DNA of 41,691 nt from Candidatus Liptonbacteria bacterium (GCA_016204355.1 JACQKT010000010.1:1-41691); one strand, 5' to 3'; shown: positions 1-8,808, numbered from the stretch's first letter. Translations and numbers: made by a program. Notes: generated by a model not told the origin, from the letters alone.

Positions 1-84
1 AGAGAAAAATATTTTAAAACTGGTGTTGGCAAAAAATTTGTAAAAAACAGACTGAAACACTATTTTCAAAATCATAAGTTGTAA
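1..84 (+). CDS. Possible 3' end of an upstream gene (partial)
   Basis: Frame 1 is open from the first base to a TAA at 82-84 and encodes about 27 residues rich in Lys and aromatics, ending FQNHKL. It would be the C-terminal tail of a gene lying outside the window. In many bacteria mreC/mreD precede the PBP2 gene, but nothing in this tail identifies it. It may simply be AT-rich spacer. Confidence 0.25.
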   Translation, partial: REKYFKTGVGKKFVKNRLKHYFQNHKL

Positions 85-113
85 CAACAAAAAATATTTT
101 ATTTCCTACGGAT

Positions 114-2009
114 ATGATGCTTTCCAAGAAGAAGAAAGAACTTGATATAGAGGAAACGTTGAGCGACGACTGGTCCAAGGAAAAGGACCTTGAACTGATC
201 GAGGTGGGGCTCGAAAAAACGCCGATAGTGTTGATAGGCATCGGCGTTTCCCTGCTTGCATTTGCGATGATTGCGCGAATGGCGTTCATCGGCATTGCGC
301 AGTCCGCGCGCTTTTCTGTTCGTTCGGAGGTGAATCAAAACCTTGTTACTTTCCTGCCCGCTCCGCGCGGCTTGATTTACGACCGCAACGGCAAACTCCT
401 GGCGGGCAACAGGCCGGTTTTTTCGGCTTTTCTGAAATTGGACGAATTTCTCCGCGATTCCGGTTCACAGAAAAATACTTTGGATGCAATCGACGAAGTT
501 TTGAGCATTGAGCCCGTCAAGATATGGGAGGAAATCGGGTCAAGCGATTTGGAAAACGGAGAAAATTTGCTTCTTTTGGAGCAAGACTTGGGCCAGGGAG
601 AAATCGTGAAGTTCAAAAGCCTGAATCTGCCGGCAATCGAAATAAACGACAGTTTTGAAAGAAATTATTATGAAGGGAAAATATTTTCCTCAGTGCTCGG
701 ATATATCGGTATGGCGTCTCCTCCCGAACTCAAAAACAACCCCGAACTCATGCCGCACGATTCTATAGGAAAAAGCGGTATGGAACTTTTGTACGACGAA
801 ATTCTCCGCGGCGTGAACGGAGAAAGGTTAAAGAAACGCGACGCCCGCGGCAAAATTCTCGGCGACGAGGAAGAAATTAAACCGGTTATAGGACAAACCC
901 TTAATCTGACTATAGACGCCGATTTGCAGAAATATTTTTACGAACGCATGAGGCAAGGGCTTTTGTCTCTGGGGCGTACGAAAGGCGTGGGCTTGGCGGT
1001 AGATCCCAAAACCGGCGAAGTGCTCGCCCTGCTCAATTTCCCCGTTTTCGACGCCAACATTTTGAGCTCCAGCGGAAACAATTCCGCAAAATATGAGATT
1101 TTGAATTCCAAAGACCAGCCGCTTTTCAGTCGGGCGATTTCCGGAATTTATAACCCCGGTTCGACCATCAAGCCGCTTGTGGCCGTCGCGGGACTGAAGG
1201 AAAGAGTAATTACGCCCGAAAAGGAAATTTTTTCTCCGGGCTACATAGACATACCGAATCCTTACAGGCCGGACGAGCCGACGCGTTACGCCGACTGGCA
1301 GTACCAGGGCTGGGTTAATCTGGCTTATGCCATCGCTCAATCGAGCAACGTTTATTTTTACGAGGTCGGCGGCGGCGGCCCCGATTCTCCGGGGCTTGGC
1401 ATAACGAAGCTCCGGCAATGGTGGGAAAAATTCAATCTTGGTAGCTCGACGGGGATAGACTTACCCGGCGAGTCGAAAGGATTTCTGCCGTCGCCGGAAT
1501 GGAAAGAAAAAAAATATAAACTGCCGTGGTTGCTCGGTGACACGTACAACGTCAGCATCGGGCAAGGGGATTTATTGCTGACACCGCTTCAGCTTATAAA
1601 TTACATATCAACAATCGCGAACGGCGGCAAAATTTACAGGCCGACGGTGAACAAAGATGCAGAACACAAAGTAATTTCCGATTTGTCGTATTTAAGTCCA
1701 GAGATGGAAGAGGTCAGGAAAGGGATGCGCCTTGTGGCGACGTCTAAACGGAGCATGGCTAACATGCTCGGCGACCTGCCGTTCGCCGTCGAGGGCAAAA
1801 CAGGAACCGCGCAGGTTAAAGACAATCAGCAACAAAACGCGTTTTTTGTCGGCTACACGGTTCCGGAAAATTCCGGCGACCCGCAAATTGCAGTCCTCGT
1901 TCTCGTGGAGAACTCGAAAGAAGGAAGTTTGAACGCCGTTCCGATAGCGAAGGACGTTTTGAATTGGTACTATTGGAACAGGATAAAAGCGGCGAATAGC
2001 AGAGAGTAG
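114..2009 (+). CDS. mrdA: Penicillin-binding protein 2 (peptidoglycan D,D-transpeptidase)
   Basis: This is a class B penicillin-binding protein, the transpeptidase that cross-links peptidoglycan in the lateral wall together with the RodA glycosyltransferase. The 631-residue protein has a charged cytoplasmic tail, one membrane anchor at about residues 42-70, a dimerisation/pedestal domain (RGLIYDRNGKLLAGN near 85-100) and the transpeptidase domain. All three catalytic motifs are visible: STIK near residue 349 (nucleophile Ser), SSN near 410 and KTGTA near 560. Length is normal for PBP2. The ATG at 114 (MMLSKKK) has no Shine-Dalgarno sequence. It is followed 17 bp later by the first Cys-rich paralog. 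PBP2 fits better than FtsI because of the RGLIYDRNG context and overall layout, though that distinction is by eye. Confidence 0.88.
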   Translation: MMLSKKKKELDIEETLSDDWSKEKDLELIEVGLEKTPIVLIGIGVSLLAFAMIARMAFIGIAQSARFSVRSEVNQNLVTFLPAPRGLIYDRNGKLLAGNRPVFSAFLKLDEFLRDSGSQKNTLDAIDEVLSIEPVKIWEEIGSSDLENGENLLLLEQDLGQGEIVKFKSLNLPAIEINDSFERNYYEGKIFSSVLGYIGMASPPELKNNPELMPHDSIGKSGMELLYDEILRGVNGERLKKRDARGKILGDEEEIKPVIGQTLNLTIDADLQKYFYERMRQGLLSLGRTKGVGLAVDPKTGEVLALLNFPVFDANILSSSGNNSAKYEILNSKDQPLFSRAISGIYNPGSTIKPLVAVAGLKERVITPEKEIFSPGYIDIPNPYRPDEPTRYADWQYQGWVNLAYAIAQSSNVYFYEVGGGGPDSPGLGITKLRQWWEKFNLGSSTGIDLPGESKGFLPSPEWKEKKYKLPWLLGDTYNVSIGQGDLLLTPLQLINYISTIANGGKIYRPTVNKDAEHKVISDLSYLSPEMEEVRKGMRLVATSKRSMANMLGDLPFAVEGKTGTAQVKDNQQQNAFFVGYTVPENSGDPQIAVLVLVENSKEGSLNAVPIAKDVLNWYYWNRIKAANSRE

Positions 2010-2026
2010 GGGCCGCGAAAAATTTC

Positions 2027-3688
2027 ATGCAACAAGAAACGCGAACCTGCCGTAACTGCCAAAAAGAATTCGTCCTCGAGCCGGATGATTTTTCGTTTTA
2101 TGAGCGGCTTGATATCCCTCCTTCCGACATGTGTCCTTATTGCCGCTGGAAAAATTTGCTCGCATTCTGGATTTTCGGCAAGTTCCGAATAACCAAGTCC
2201 GCTCTTAGCGGAAAGAATATCATTACCGTATTCCCCGAATCGGTTAAATTCCCGCTGTACGACCATAAAGAATGGGTATCGGATTCTTGGGATCCGCTCT
2301 TGTACGGGCAAGAATACGAGTCAAACAAGCCGTTTTTCGAACAGTTTGCGAAGCTCCAGGCGAATGTTCCGCACCCCCACAGCTCTGGAGTGAACAACTT
2401 CAACTGCGACTGGTCCGACGATACTTGGAATTGTAAAAATTGCTATCTCTCCCGTTCGATGGAGGGATGCGAAGATTTGACTTATTGCTATCGGATACTT
2501 GAAAGCAGGAATTCTATCGACCTTACGTATTGTTTCAATACGGAATCATCCTATGATTGCATGTATTGTTTCAAATGCTTCAACATTCGTTATTCATTCA
2601 ACACGCGTGATTGTATCGATTCTTTTTTCCTCGCGGATTGCCGTAATTGCTCAAACTGTTTTATGTGCTGGAATCTTCGCGGCAAACAATATCATATTTT
2701 CAACAAAGCGTATTCAAAAGAGGAATACTTCGAGAAATTGAAAGAATTTCGTACAAACTCCTATGGCGAAATCGAAAAATTAAAAAAAGAATTCGCGCGC
2801 ATTATAAGAGAAGAAGTCGTTCACAGGGAAAATTTTAATGTACAGACGGTAAACTCAACCGGTAATTTTCTCGATAAGGTCAAAAATTGCCATAACACTT
2901 TTTTCACCAGCGATTCGGAAAATGTAAGAAATTCGTTTAGAGGATGGGAATATAAGGATGTAATTGATTGCGCGGGAAGCATTGCGGAAAAAGCGGCGCT
3001 TTCTGTAATGGACGGTTACATTTATGACTCGGTTTCGACTTTGCGCTGCGGCAATTGCCGCAATATGGCTTATTCCGAATATTGCGAGGATTGCGAATAT
3101 TGTTTCGGCTGCGTGGGCCTTCGCAAGAAGAAATATTGCATTTTGAACAAACAATATACGGAAGACGAGTACAAAACACTTGTAGGGAAAATAAAGAAAG
3201 ATATGAAAGAACGAAAGGAATGGGGCAAGTATTTCCCGATTTCACTCGCGCATTCCGGTTACGATTTTACGCTCGCGCAAATGTTTTTCCCGGAAACAGA
3301 GGAATCGGCGGTGAAATTCGGAGGAAGATGGGAGAGAATATCTTCGCCAAATTATACCGATGCGTTACCCGCCGATTCATTGCCCGACACAATCGGCGAC
3401 GTTGAAGATTCGTCAGTTATCGGAAAACGTATTATCTGTCCCGAAACCGGATTGAGTTACAACATTGCTCCGCATGAATTGGCATTCTACCTCCAGCACG
3501 GAATTCCTTTGCCGCGGCGCCATTTCGACTGGAGGACCATCGAACGTTTCAAGCCGATGACTCTTATGATTTATCCACAACGCGATTTGTGTTTTATTTG
3601 TAAAAAAGAAATCGAGCATTATTATTCTCCCGAATTGGGGTATAAAAAGATTGTTTGTGTCGATTGCTATCAAAAAGAAATCGCATGA
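2027..3688 (+). CDS. Cys-rich double zinc-ribbon family protein, copy 1 (pair 1, first)
   Basis: First of six paralogs in this window; function unknown. The 553-residue product starts with a zinc ribbon (CRNC ... MCPYC) containing the family signature PDDFSFYERLDIPP. The centre is Cys-rich with closely spaced CxxC and CY pairs (NCKNCYLS, DCMYCFKCF, DCRNCSNCFMCWNLR) and two copies of a RxKxYxIxNKxY(T/S)xxEY motif. The C-terminal ribbon is degenerate: the CPNCRH found in other copies is replaced by RRHFDWR, leaving only CFIC and CVDC. The second N-terminal Cys pair is also lost. No signal peptide or membrane segment is evident, so it is probably cytoplasmic. It overlaps the next copy by ATGA. 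I vaguely recall such CPR proteins being named CaiB/BaiF family, which the sequence does not support. Confidence 0.85.
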   Translation: MQQETRTCRNCQKEFVLEPDDFSFYERLDIPPSDMCPYCRWKNLLAFWIFGKFRITKSALSGKNIITVFPESVKFPLYDHKEWVSDSWDPLLYGQEYESNKPFFEQFAKLQANVPHPHSSGVNNFNCDWSDDTWNCKNCYLSRSMEGCEDLTYCYRILESRNSIDLTYCFNTESSYDCMYCFKCFNIRYSFNTRDCIDSFFLADCRNCSNCFMCWNLRGKQYHIFNKAYSKEEYFEKLKEFRTNSYGEIEKLKKEFARIIREEVVHRENFNVQTVNSTGNFLDKVKNCHNTFFTSDSENVRNSFRGWEYKDVIDCAGSIAEKAALSVMDGYIYDSVSTLRCGNCRNMAYSEYCEDCEYCFGCVGLRKKKYCILNKQYTEDEYKTLVGKIKKDMKERKEWGKYFPISLAHSGYDFTLAQMFFPETEESAVKFGGRWERISSPNYTDALPADSLPDTIGDVEDSSVIGKRIICPETGLSYNIAPHELAFYLQHGIPLPRRHFDWRTIERFKPMTLMIYPQRDLCFICKKEIEHYYSPELGYKKIVCVDCYQKEIA

Positions 3689-5469
3689 ACCCCGAAACTA
3701 AAATTTGCCAAAATTGCAAAAAAAGCTTTGTTATAAAGCCGGAGGATTTCGATTTTTACGCCAAAATGAAAGTGCCGCCGCCGACATTCTGCCCGGAATG
3801 CCAGATGCAAAGCTTGATGATGTGGCGGAACGAAAGGTCGCTTTATAAGAGAAAAGACGAATCGGGAAAAGAAATTATTTCAATTTTTTCTCCCGATAAG
3901 CCGTTTAAAGTTAACGGAAAAGATTATTGGTGGTCGGACGAGTGGAATCCGCTTGATTACGGCAAGGAGTACGATTTTTCGAAGCCGTTTTTCGTTCAAT
4001 TCAAAGAATTGCTGGAACGCGTGCCGCTGGAGCCGCTTTTTAACAGAAACGCAGTGAATAGCGAGTACTGCAATCATAGCGAAGACATGAAAAACTGTTA
4101 TCTTTCATTCGCTTCCATTTGGAACGAAAATGTTTCTTATTCGAGAGGCGCTATGAAATCCAAGGATTCGCTTGATATCTTTTTCGGCAACAAAGACGAG
4201 CTGACTTACGAAAACATAGGCTGCGAAGAATGCTATCGGGTTTTTTTCAGCAAGTTCTCGTATTCGTGCCGCGATTCTTCTTTTTTGATAAATTGCAGCG
4301 GATGCCAAAATTGTTTCGGATGCGTGAATCTCAGAAATAAGTCCTATTATATTTTCAACAGGCCGTACACAAAGGAAGAATATTCGGAAAAAATAAAGGA
4401 ATTCGATTTGGGCAGTTTTGAAACCCTTAAAAAAATAAAGTCGCAATTGGAAGAATTTTCCAAAAAACAGATATATCGCTACGCGCACATTATTAATTCC
4501 CCGAATTCCACCGGAGAGATTTTATATGACTGCAAAAATTGCAAGTGGTGTTTTGACTTGGTAAACAACTCCGAAGACTGCAAGTATACGGCAAACGGAG
4601 GCTTCAATCTCAAAGACACTTACAACGGTTATGGGGTCGGAGAAGGGGAACTTATGTATCAGGCGATTGATACCGGGCTCGGCACATCGACTGTTTCTTC
4701 CGTGGTTGTTTTACGGAATGGCAGGAACGTTTCTTACGCAGTCAGTTCTTACGGCTCATCGAATACTTTCGCCTCCATCGGTCTCCGCAACAAGCAATAC
4801 TGCATATTGAACAAGCAATACACGAAAGAGGAATACGAAGAACTTCTGCCAAAGATAATAAAGCATATGAACGATATGCCCTACGTAGACTCGAAAGGAA
4901 GAGTATATAAATACGGGGAATTCTTCCCCCCTGAACTCTCTCCCTTCGCGTACAACGAAACAATAGCCCAGGAATATTTCCCGTTAACCAAAGAACAAGC
5001 GGTAACCCAAGGATACAAATGGAAAGAACCCGAACAGAGGAATTACGGCATAACAAAAAAACCGGAAGAGCTACCCGACAACATAAAAGACGTAGACGAT
5101 TCGATTATCAAAGAAATCATCCAGTGTCAGCATATCAGTCCGCCGGCTGGCGGATGCAACGAACAATGCACGCAGGCCTACCGGATAATCCCAGACGAAT
5201 TGTCTTTTTACAGAAGAATGAATCTGGCCCTTCCGAGATTGTGCCCGAATTGCCGCCATTATCAAAGGCTCAAACAAAGGAATCCGCTCAGGCTATGGCA
5301 CGGAAAATGCCAGTGCGCCGGAACAAAATCCGAAAACGGGGCCTACGACAACCAAACCAATCACCAGCACAACGGCAACCATTGCCCCAACGAATTCGAA
5401 ACATCATACGCTCCCAACAGGCCCGAAATAGTTTACTGTGAAAATTGTTACAATAGTGAAGTAGTATGA
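3685..5469 (+). CDS. Cys-rich double zinc-ribbon family protein, copy 2 (pair 1, second)
   Basis: I place the start at 3685 (MNPETKICQNC, 594 aa), not 3655, because all paralogs begin a few residues before the first CxxC and this ATG forms an ATGA overlap with copy 1, suggesting translational coupling. The N-terminal ribbon has C8/C11 and C36/C39 around KPEDFDFYAKMKVPPP. The second N-terminal Cys pair is absent (LYKRKDES...), so one metal site is probably lost. The core carries CSGCQNCFGCVNLRNK and a later LRNKQYCILNKQY copy, followed by YGEFFPPELSPF. The C-terminal ribbon is complete (LPRLCPNCRHYQRL, then CQCAG, CPNEFETSYAP, YCENCYNSEVV) and resembles the N-terminal ribbon. Function unknown. 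Confidence 0.88.
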   Translation: MNPETKICQNCKKSFVIKPEDFDFYAKMKVPPPTFCPECQMQSLMMWRNERSLYKRKDESGKEIISIFSPDKPFKVNGKDYWWSDEWNPLDYGKEYDFSKPFFVQFKELLERVPLEPLFNRNAVNSEYCNHSEDMKNCYLSFASIWNENVSYSRGAMKSKDSLDIFFGNKDELTYENIGCEECYRVFFSKFSYSCRDSSFLINCSGCQNCFGCVNLRNKSYYIFNRPYTKEEYSEKIKEFDLGSFETLKKIKSQLEEFSKKQIYRYAHIINSPNSTGEILYDCKNCKWCFDLVNNSEDCKYTANGGFNLKDTYNGYGVGEGELMYQAIDTGLGTSTVSSVVVLRNGRNVSYAVSSYGSSNTFASIGLRNKQYCILNKQYTKEEYEELLPKIIKHMNDMPYVDSKGRVYKYGEFFPPELSPFAYNETIAQEYFPLTKEQAVTQGYKWKEPEQRNYGITKKPEELPDNIKDVDDSIIKEIIQCQHISPPAGGCNEQCTQAYRIIPDELSFYRRMNLALPRLCPNCRHYQRLKQRNPLRLWHGKCQCAGTKSENGAYDNQTNHQHNGNHCPNEFETSYAPNRPEIVYCENCYNSEVV

Positions 5470-5485
5470 TAAAAACAATTTTCAT

Positions 5486-5506
5486 CCTGAGCATATCGAA
5501 GGGCGA
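5486..5506 (+). repeat. REP-like short repeat (CCTGAGC..TCGAAGGGCGA type)
   Basis: The sequence cctgagcatatcgaagggcg belongs to a short imperfect-palindrome family that also appears at about 12812-12848 and, in the opposite orientation, inside aspS at 26601-26620. It lies just after the stop of copy 2 and upstream of the galT promoter. Similar CCTGAG...TCGAAGGG elements are common in environmental bacterial genomes. Confidence 0.6.
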
Positions 5507-5513
5507 AAGTTCA

Positions 5514-5535
5514 TATAATAACTAAGTTGTATAAT
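5514..5535 (+). promoter_or_regulatory. Candidate galT promoter (two TATAAT boxes)
   Basis: Two perfect TATAAT hexamers occur at 5514-5519 and 5530-5535. The second ends 6 nt before the galT ATG, so transcription from it would give a leaderless mRNA. No convincing -35 is seen. Confidence 0.5.
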
Positions 5536-5541
5536 TAAAAT

Positions 5542-6525
5542 ATGAGCGAACTACGGCAAGATTTGGTTTCCGGCGATTGGATAATCCTCGCCACTGAGCG
5601 CGCTAAGCGCCCGCACGAACTTATCCCAAAAAAGAAAAAACGCAAACCGACCCCAACCTCCAAATGCCCGCTGGAAAACCTGCAGGCGTCAGGAAATTGG
5701 CCGCCGATAGACATATATCCGGGCGAGAAAAACTGGCGCGTCGCGATTATTCCCAATAAATATCCGGCGTTGCGGCATGAAAAAGTATGCGCAACGCATT
5801 TCAAAACCGGTCCGTACAGACGGTTCGGCGGAGTGGGGCATCATGACCTCGCGATTACAAGAAGCCATTCCAAAAATCTGGCTCATCTGAGCGAGAAAGA
5901 GGGGCTTGAGCTTTTTGAAATGTTTAGAAAGCGGTATCTCGTGCTGAAAAGAGATAAGTGTATCGTCTATACATCGACTTTTTTCAACTGGGGAGAAAGC
6001 GCCGGAGCTTCGCTTTATCATCCGCACTACCAAATAATATCTCTGCCGATAATCCCCCCGCATATAAGCCATTCTTTGAGCGGTTCGCAAAAATATTTCA
6101 AAGAAAACAGGCGCTGCGTTCACTGCAAGATAATCGGATTCGAAAAAAAAGACAAGAGAAGGATAATCGTCGAAAATAACCACGCTTTGGCGGTCGCGCC
6201 GTTCGTTTCAAGAAATCCTTTTCAGATAAAAGTTTTTCCAAAGGTACATCAACCATATTTCGAAAAAACCGCCCCCGCCGCAATGAAAGGCATCGTGTCG
6301 GTTTTGAGGACAATTCTCAGAAAAATCGAAAAAAATCTCGGCGACCCGGACCTCAACTTTTTCATGCACACGGCGCCGCTGAAAGACCAGGCGCGCCACA
6401 GGCATTACCATTGGCACATAGAAATTTTGCCGAAAATTTCCATCGATGCGGGATTCGAGCTCGGCACCGGCGTTGAGATAAATTCAGTCGATCCTGATGT
6501 CGTTGCTTCCATATTGAAGCGATAA
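5542..6525 (+). CDS. galT: Galactose-1-phosphate uridylyltransferase-like protein (HIT superfamily)
   Basis: A GalT-family nucleotidyltransferase, which moves a nucleotidyl group between a sugar phosphate and a nucleotide sugar (Leloir pathway for true GalT). The 327-aa protein opens with LRQDLVSGDWIILATERAKRP, typical of the family start. The catalytic region reads GASLYHPHYQ (the HPH triad region of GalT). A second HIT-like half contains CVHCKII (metal-binding CxxC) and HYHWHIEILP. The N-terminal CPxC metal site appears reduced to one Cys (KCPLEN). The related ADP-glucose phosphorylases share this fold, so substrate is not certain. The ATG at 5542 has no Shine-Dalgarno and sits just behind a TATAAT box. 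Confidence 0.82.
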   Translation: MSELRQDLVSGDWIILATERAKRPHELIPKKKKRKPTPTSKCPLENLQASGNWPPIDIYPGEKNWRVAIIPNKYPALRHEKVCATHFKTGPYRRFGGVGHHDLAITRSHSKNLAHLSEKEGLELFEMFRKRYLVLKRDKCIVYTSTFFNWGESAGASLYHPHYQIISLPIIPPHISHSLSGSQKYFKENRRCVHCKIIGFEKKDKRRIIVENNHALAVAPFVSRNPFQIKVFPKVHQPYFEKTAPAAMKGIVSVLRTILRKIEKNLGDPDLNFFMHTAPLKDQARHRHYHWHIEILPKISIDAGFELGTGVEINSVDPDVVASILKR

Positions 6526-6559
6526 AGCGGCAAGTTTTAATAATGGTTCCATACTTTCT

Positions 6560-6573
6560 TATTCGCGCGAATA
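6560..6573. repeat. 14-bp perfect palindrome TATTCGCGCGAATA
   Basis: A perfect 14-bp inverted repeat lies in the 69-bp gap between galT and the small membrane protein gene, 21 bp before the latter's ATG. No T tract follows, so it is a poor terminator. It could be an operator or chance. Confidence 0.4.
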
Positions 6574-6594
6574 GGAAAATAAAGGGAAAAGAAA

Positions 6595-6933
6595 ATGAGA
6601 AAAATTTTAGAACATAAAGCAGTCGGCCTGACGTTTGTCATCAGTCTTCTGTTTGTTTTGTCGGGATGGATCTGGACTCTTTCTGCGTTAAGAAACACTC
6701 ATCAGCCGCTTATAGTCCATTTCAATAATGTGCTTGGCATAAACCAGATAGGCGGGCTTAAAGACCTGTCTGCGGTCGCGATTTTCGGAATTGTTTCCTT
6801 ATTGTTCGATTTCGTAATAAGCATAGAGTTCGACAAGCGCGATAAATTTTTGGGAAAATTCACGGCGGCAGCGGGGCTTTTCTTTAGCATCTTGATTTTT
6901 ATCGGCTTTGCGGCTATCATATCGGTTAACTAA
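6595..6933 (+). CDS. Small three-TM membrane protein, unknown function
   Basis: The 112-residue protein has three likely membrane helices, at about 12-34 (VGLTFVISLLFVLSGWIW), 58-79 (LSAVAIFGIVSLLFDFVISI) and 89-110 (TAAAGLFFSILIFIGFAAII). A polar loop between the first two (HQPLIVHFNNVLGINQIGG) is probably the most informative segment. I do not recognise a named family. Its stop is 3 bp before the rplU start, so the two are likely cotranscribed; this arrangement suggests a conserved neighbour rather than a functional link to the ribosome. The upstream AAAGGGAAAAGAAA is purine rich but not a clear Shine-Dalgarno. Confidence 0.75.
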   Translation: MRKILEHKAVGLTFVISLLFVLSGWIWTLSALRNTHQPLIVHFNNVLGINQIGGLKDLSAVAIFGIVSLLFDFVISIEFDKRDKFLGKFTAAAGLFFSILIFIGFAAIISVN

Positions 6934-6936
6934 AAC

Positions 6937-7248
6937 ATGACCAAATTCGCAATTATTGAAACCGGGGGAAAGCAATATCGCGTTTCAGCCAGGCAGAAAA
7001 TAAAAGTTGAAAAACTGGACGCCAAGGAAGGCGATTCTTTTTCGTTCGACAAAGTCCTTTTGAAAGCGGACGGAGAAAATGTCTCGGTTGGCGCGCCGTA
7101 TTTGAGCGGGGAAAAAGTTTCGGGGAAAATCACCAAACACGCGAGAGAAAGAAAAAAGATTGTTTTCCGCTACCACTCAAAAACGCGCTACAGGAAAAAG
7201 AAAGGACACCGCCAGAACTACACAGAGATCGAAATAGCGGCTCTCTGA
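6937..7248 (+). CDS. rplU: 50S ribosomal protein L21
   Basis: Ribosomal protein L21 of the large subunit, 103 aa, the normal length. It begins with FAIIETGGKQYRV and ends with the basic RNA-binding segment FRYHSKTRYRKKKGHRQNYTE, both hallmarks of L21. In most bacteria rpmA (L27) follows directly; here the next gene is on the opposite strand with its stop only 3 bp away, so L27 must be elsewhere. It starts 3 bp after the small membrane protein gene. Confidence 0.95.
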   Translation: MTKFAIIETGGKQYRVSARQKIKVEKLDAKEGDSFSFDKVLLKADGENVSVGAPYLSGEKVSGKITKHARERKKIVFRYHSKTRYRKKKGHRQNYTEIEIAAL

Positions 7249-7251
7249 TAT

Positions 7252-8763
7252 CTATCGAATGTAGAATATATCCGCTCCGGCGGGTATATTTTTTTCTTCA
7301 CCCGGTAGAGTGTAATGGATATTTTTTGCCTGCTGCTTTTCTGTGGTGAAAGTATCGGTGACAAACATAACCGTCTGAGCCGGCATCGGAATTCCGTTTA
7401 CCGCAACGCCGCCGGCCTGAACGACAACGTATTTCGAGGTACTTGCGGGCAAAGCGTTAATTTCGCGCCCAAGTTTTAGGTAATCCGCGGCAAATGCACC
7501 CTGTACATCGGGACTTTTTGCCCAGGAAACGAAATACGAATAGTAAGTGCCGGAGACGATGAATGCGGCGAAAAATGCGACAACCGCCCGCGTGACATAT
7601 TCGTTGCGAATTTTCAGCCATTCGTAAACGGCGGCTCCTCCGACTCCCGCCAAAATAATTGCAGGCGGAATCATAAGGATACTCCGAAGCGCGTGCGGAA
7701 TCCCTTCGTTTGAAATGACGACCGGAAACATAGCGAGAATAAACCAGGAAAATAAAATTCCAAGCTCCAAATTCCAAACTCCAAATTCACGAAGTTTTTT
7801 AAGCCCAATTACGATTCCTATCAGAAAAACTATTCCCACCGGCCAGAAAAGTTCTGGCGCTCCGGATAAATTGTGCCTCCAGTTCCAATCGCCGGCGAAA
7901 ATAAACATTCCCAAAGTTTTTACTATGTTCGTTGCAAGATCGGCCAACGGAGAGGGAGAACTGAATACCGAAACCTGCGTGGTTCTCCCCATGAAATCCG
8001 CGGGATGCTGTAAAAAGTAAATTCCGAGCGGGAGCGCAGCGAAGAAGGCCACGAGAAGAAAAACCCCCGCCGCTTTCCAGAATCCCTTCTCTTTTCCGAA
8101 AAACGGAATGAAAAGCAGGAAAAGAAGGGGGGTTATGCGGTAAGCGATGTAACTGTAAAAACCTAATCCGTAAACGATGCCGCCGAACAAGGCGAGAACG
8201 AATGTATTGAAGCCCAATCCGCATAAAATTTTACTACCGGGCAGTTGTCCGGCATTTTGCTCTTTCAATTTTCTAAGCGCCAGCAGAAAAAAGTAAACCG
8301 CCCATACGAGCAACAAGGGAGCGATTATAGCGCGGAAACCTATGCGAGAAAAATTAATGTGCCAGAAATTAGCGGCGAGAAAAAAAGCCGAAAACAGACC
8401 GACGCGAGTCGAAAACAATTCTTTTGCCAGGAAATACACTCCGAGAACAGTTAATATCCCGAATATAGCTGACGGCAATCTCAAAACCCACGGCTTGCCC
8501 TCCCAAATTTCGCCGGCCGAAACTTGAGAGGGCGAGTTCAGCGCCTTCAAGAAAAGAGCCTGTATGTTTATGAACAATCCCTCGCGCCCGTTGTTCTCCG
8601 GATAAAATGTTTTGAAATCGCCCGTGCTTAACGCCTGCAAAGCGTTATTCCCGTTCATTGCCTCGTCGGGATAAAGTCCCGGCGGAATCGTCGTTATTTG
8701 ATAGAGCCGGAAGAAGCTTGCTATAATCAGTATCAATAAAAGCAGCCGCAGATTTTTATCCAT
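7252..8763 (-). CDS. PMT/ArnT-like membrane glycosyltransferase (GT39/83 type)
   Basis: A 503-aa polytopic membrane protein of the dolichyl-phosphate-mannose mannosyltransferase/ArnT superfamily, which transfers sugars from polyprenyl-phosphate donors to proteins or lipids on the outer face of the membrane. The N terminus has the first helix followed by PPGLYPDEAMNGNNALQAL, with the catalytic acidic DE in the first extracytoplasmic loop. A further dozen or so hydrophobic segments follow, for example FSTRVGLFSAFFLAANFWHINFSR. A C-terminal soluble tail (about 410-503) is probably extracytoplasmic. Acceptor and donor cannot be told from sequence. It converges on rplU. A TATAAT box lies 7 nt upstream of its ATG. 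Confidence 0.82.
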   Translation of the reverse strand: MDKNLRLLLLILIIASFFRLYQITTIPPGLYPDEAMNGNNALQALSTGDFKTFYPENNGREGLFINIQALFLKALNSPSQVSAGEIWEGKPWVLRLPSAIFGILTVLGVYFLAKELFSTRVGLFSAFFLAANFWHINFSRIGFRAIIAPLLLVWAVYFFLLALRKLKEQNAGQLPGSKILCGLGFNTFVLALFGGIVYGLGFYSYIAYRITPLLFLLFIPFFGKEKGFWKAAGVFLLVAFFAALPLGIYFLQHPADFMGRTTQVSVFSSPSPLADLATNIVKTLGMFIFAGDWNWRHNLSGAPELFWPVGIVFLIGIVIGLKKLREFGVWNLELGILFSWFILAMFPVVISNEGIPHALRSILMIPPAIILAGVGGAAVYEWLKIRNEYVTRAVVAFFAAFIVSGTYYSYFVSWAKSPDVQGAFAADYLKLGREINALPASTSKYVVVQAGGVAVNGIPMPAQTVMFVTDTFTTEKQQAKNIHYTLPGEEKNIPAGADIFYIR

Positions 8764-8770
8764 TATTTAG

Positions 8771-8776
8771 ATTATA
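8771..8776 (-). promoter_or_regulatory. -10 box of the glycosyltransferase gene
   Basis: On the minus strand TATAAT at 8776-8771 is followed by 7 nt and the ATG at 8763. This predicts transcription starting at or next to the start codon (a leaderless mRNA). Confidence 0.55.
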
Positions 8777-8808
8777 AACCAACCGGCGGCCGCTAACCAT
8801 TCATTAAT

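Noticed and set aside
828-1418. Long minus-strand ORF of 196 aa inside the PBP2 gene
   Set aside because: Shadow of a confident coding sequence, no recognisable domain and no promoter or ribosome site of its own. The same applies to the 246-aa ORF at 25756 and the 223-aa ORF at 27103.
3655-3684. Upstream start for copy 2 at 3655 in the ORF track
   Set aside because: The ten extra residues overlap the end of copy 1 and do not resemble family N termini; the ATG at 3685 gives an ATGA overlap and a normal N terminus.
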